Part shown: positions 63,472 through 64,000 of the stretch, piece by piece | How positions within the stretch are numbered: position 1 is the stretch's first letter | Layout: each line of letters begins with the position of its first letter | Assembly (NCBI RefSeq): GCF_902859855.1 | Contig: NZ_CADIKH010000011.1 | Span: 62,001 to 126,000 of the forward strand | From: Paraburkholderia humisilvae | GTDB taxonomy: Bacteria; Pseudomonadota; Gammaproteobacteria; Burkholderiales; Burkholderiaceae | DNA length: 64,000 nucleotides | Direction of reading: 5' to 3' | Notes under the pieces: generated by a model | What the model was told of the DNA's origin: nothing | Databases searched by the model: none | What the model saw: the letters and a program-made list of their open reading frames with translations, nothing else | Position numbers and translations under genes: made by a program

Positions 63472-63945
63472 ATGGACAGGATTGCAACATGTCTCTGGTT
63501 CGACGGCGAGGCGGAAGAGGCCGCGAAGTTCTACGTATCCGTCTTCGGCAATGGACGGATCACCGATGTGATGTATTACAACGAAGCCGTCCCGAGTAAG
63601 GCGGGCCGCGTGCTGACCGTCACGTTCGAGATCGAAGGGCGTGAGTTCATCGGTTTGAACGGCGGTCCGCAGTTCACGTTTACGCCGGCTATCTCGCTCT
63701 TCGTCAAATGCGAAACGCAAGTGGAAGTCGACACACTGTGGGACAAGCTGCTGGACGGCGGCACGCCGCAGCAATGTGGCTGGCTGACTGACCGTTTCGG
63801 CATGTCGTGGCAAATCGTCCCAACCGTGCTGCGCACGATGCTGCAGGACAAAGACCGCGTGAAGTCGAAGCGCGTCATGGAAGCGATGATGGGGATGGTG
63901 AAACTCGACATCCGCGCGCTCGAGAATGCCTACGCGGGCACATAA
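63472..63945 (+). CDS. PhnB-like VOC-fold protein (3-demethylubiquinone methyltransferase-like annotation group)
   Basis: 157 residues. Pattern IATCLWFDGEAEEAAKFYVSVF and DRFGMSWQIVP with MEAMMGMVKLDI near the end places it in the PhnB/COG3865 group, often mis-named as a ubiquinone methyltransferase; real function unknown. ATG 63472 has AAGGAG 5 bases upstream; a GTG at 63466 overlaps that site and is less likely. Confidence 0.9.
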   Translation: MDRIATCLWFDGEAEEAAKFYVSVFGNGRITDVMYYNEAVPSKAGRVLTVTFEIEGREFIGLNGGPQFTFTPAISLFVKCETQVEVDTLWDKLLDGGTPQQCGWLTDRFGMSWQIVPTVLRTMLQDKDRVKSKRVMEAMMGMVKLDIRALENAYAGT

Positions 63946-64000
63946 CGCGCGGACAGGCTGAACACAGCCACGTTGAATACGCAACCTAAACCAAGGTTTG

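Noticed and set aside
1..64000. CRISPR array, tRNA, rRNA, transposase or integrase
   Set aside because: No regularly spaced repeats, no cloverleaf or rRNA-like sequence and no DDE or tyrosine-recombinase protein was seen.

Overview
The window looks like a high-GC betaproteobacterium of the Burkholderia sensu lato group (Burkholderia, Paraburkholderia or Caballeronia), and specifically the origin-proximal part of its second chromosome. The evidence is a parA-parB pair with three exact copies of the palindrome TTTATGCGCATAAA, which I recall as the core of the parS type of Burkholderia chromosome 2. A Burkholderia-type trimeric porin, DUF3562- and DUF3564-like small proteins and a large hopanoid region fit this. 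I see no rRNA, tRNA, CRISPR array, integrase or insertion sequence.

Layout. 1-5.5 kb: parB (cut by the window edge), parA, parS sites, an ArsC-like reductase, an orphan sulfonate/nitrate-type binding protein, an ECF sigma/anti-sigma pair, and a gene-free stretch with a DnaA-box cluster before an FMN reductase. 5.6-12.3 kb: a putative stress protein, a hybrid histidine kinase and a tightly coupled CheY-CheC-diguanylate cyclase operon. 12.5-33 kb: hopanoid region: hpnD-hpnE-shc-hpnG, then the hpnN-mlaA export pair facing hpnM, later hpnH-ispH, hpnB and hpnA. A two-component system and the cstA-ybdD pyruvate/peptide uptake pair are inserted in it. Together these genes make squalene, cyclise it, add and trim the adenosyl side chain, and probably move hopanoids to the outer membrane. 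No hpnC is present.

33-47 kb: housekeeping and accessory genes: acylphosphatase, an EgtD-like methyltransferase, RarD-like permease, an unrecognised AT-richer helical protein (possible secreted effector), Mpo1-like protein, secreted nuclease, a rubrerythrin/Fe-S oxidoreductase/DUF3501 operon, GNAT, MetX-like hydrolase, DAHP synthase and thioredoxin.

47.2-50.6 kb: the most striking gene. A 1136-residue protein combines a YopT/AvrPphB-type cysteine protease domain, a degenerate second copy of part of that domain, and a cholera-toxin-A-like ADP-ribosyltransferase domain. It has no signal peptide and no secretion genes beside it. This is the best candidate for an undescribed host- or competitor-directed toxin.

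50.7-64 kb: glutathionyl-hydroquinone reductase with divergent LysR regulator, cytochrome b561-glycosyltransferase pair, Rieske oxygenase, SRPBCC protein, porin with a long AT-rich upstream region, a DGPF-DGPF-VOC-ECF42 sigma operon, and two more VOC-fold proteins.
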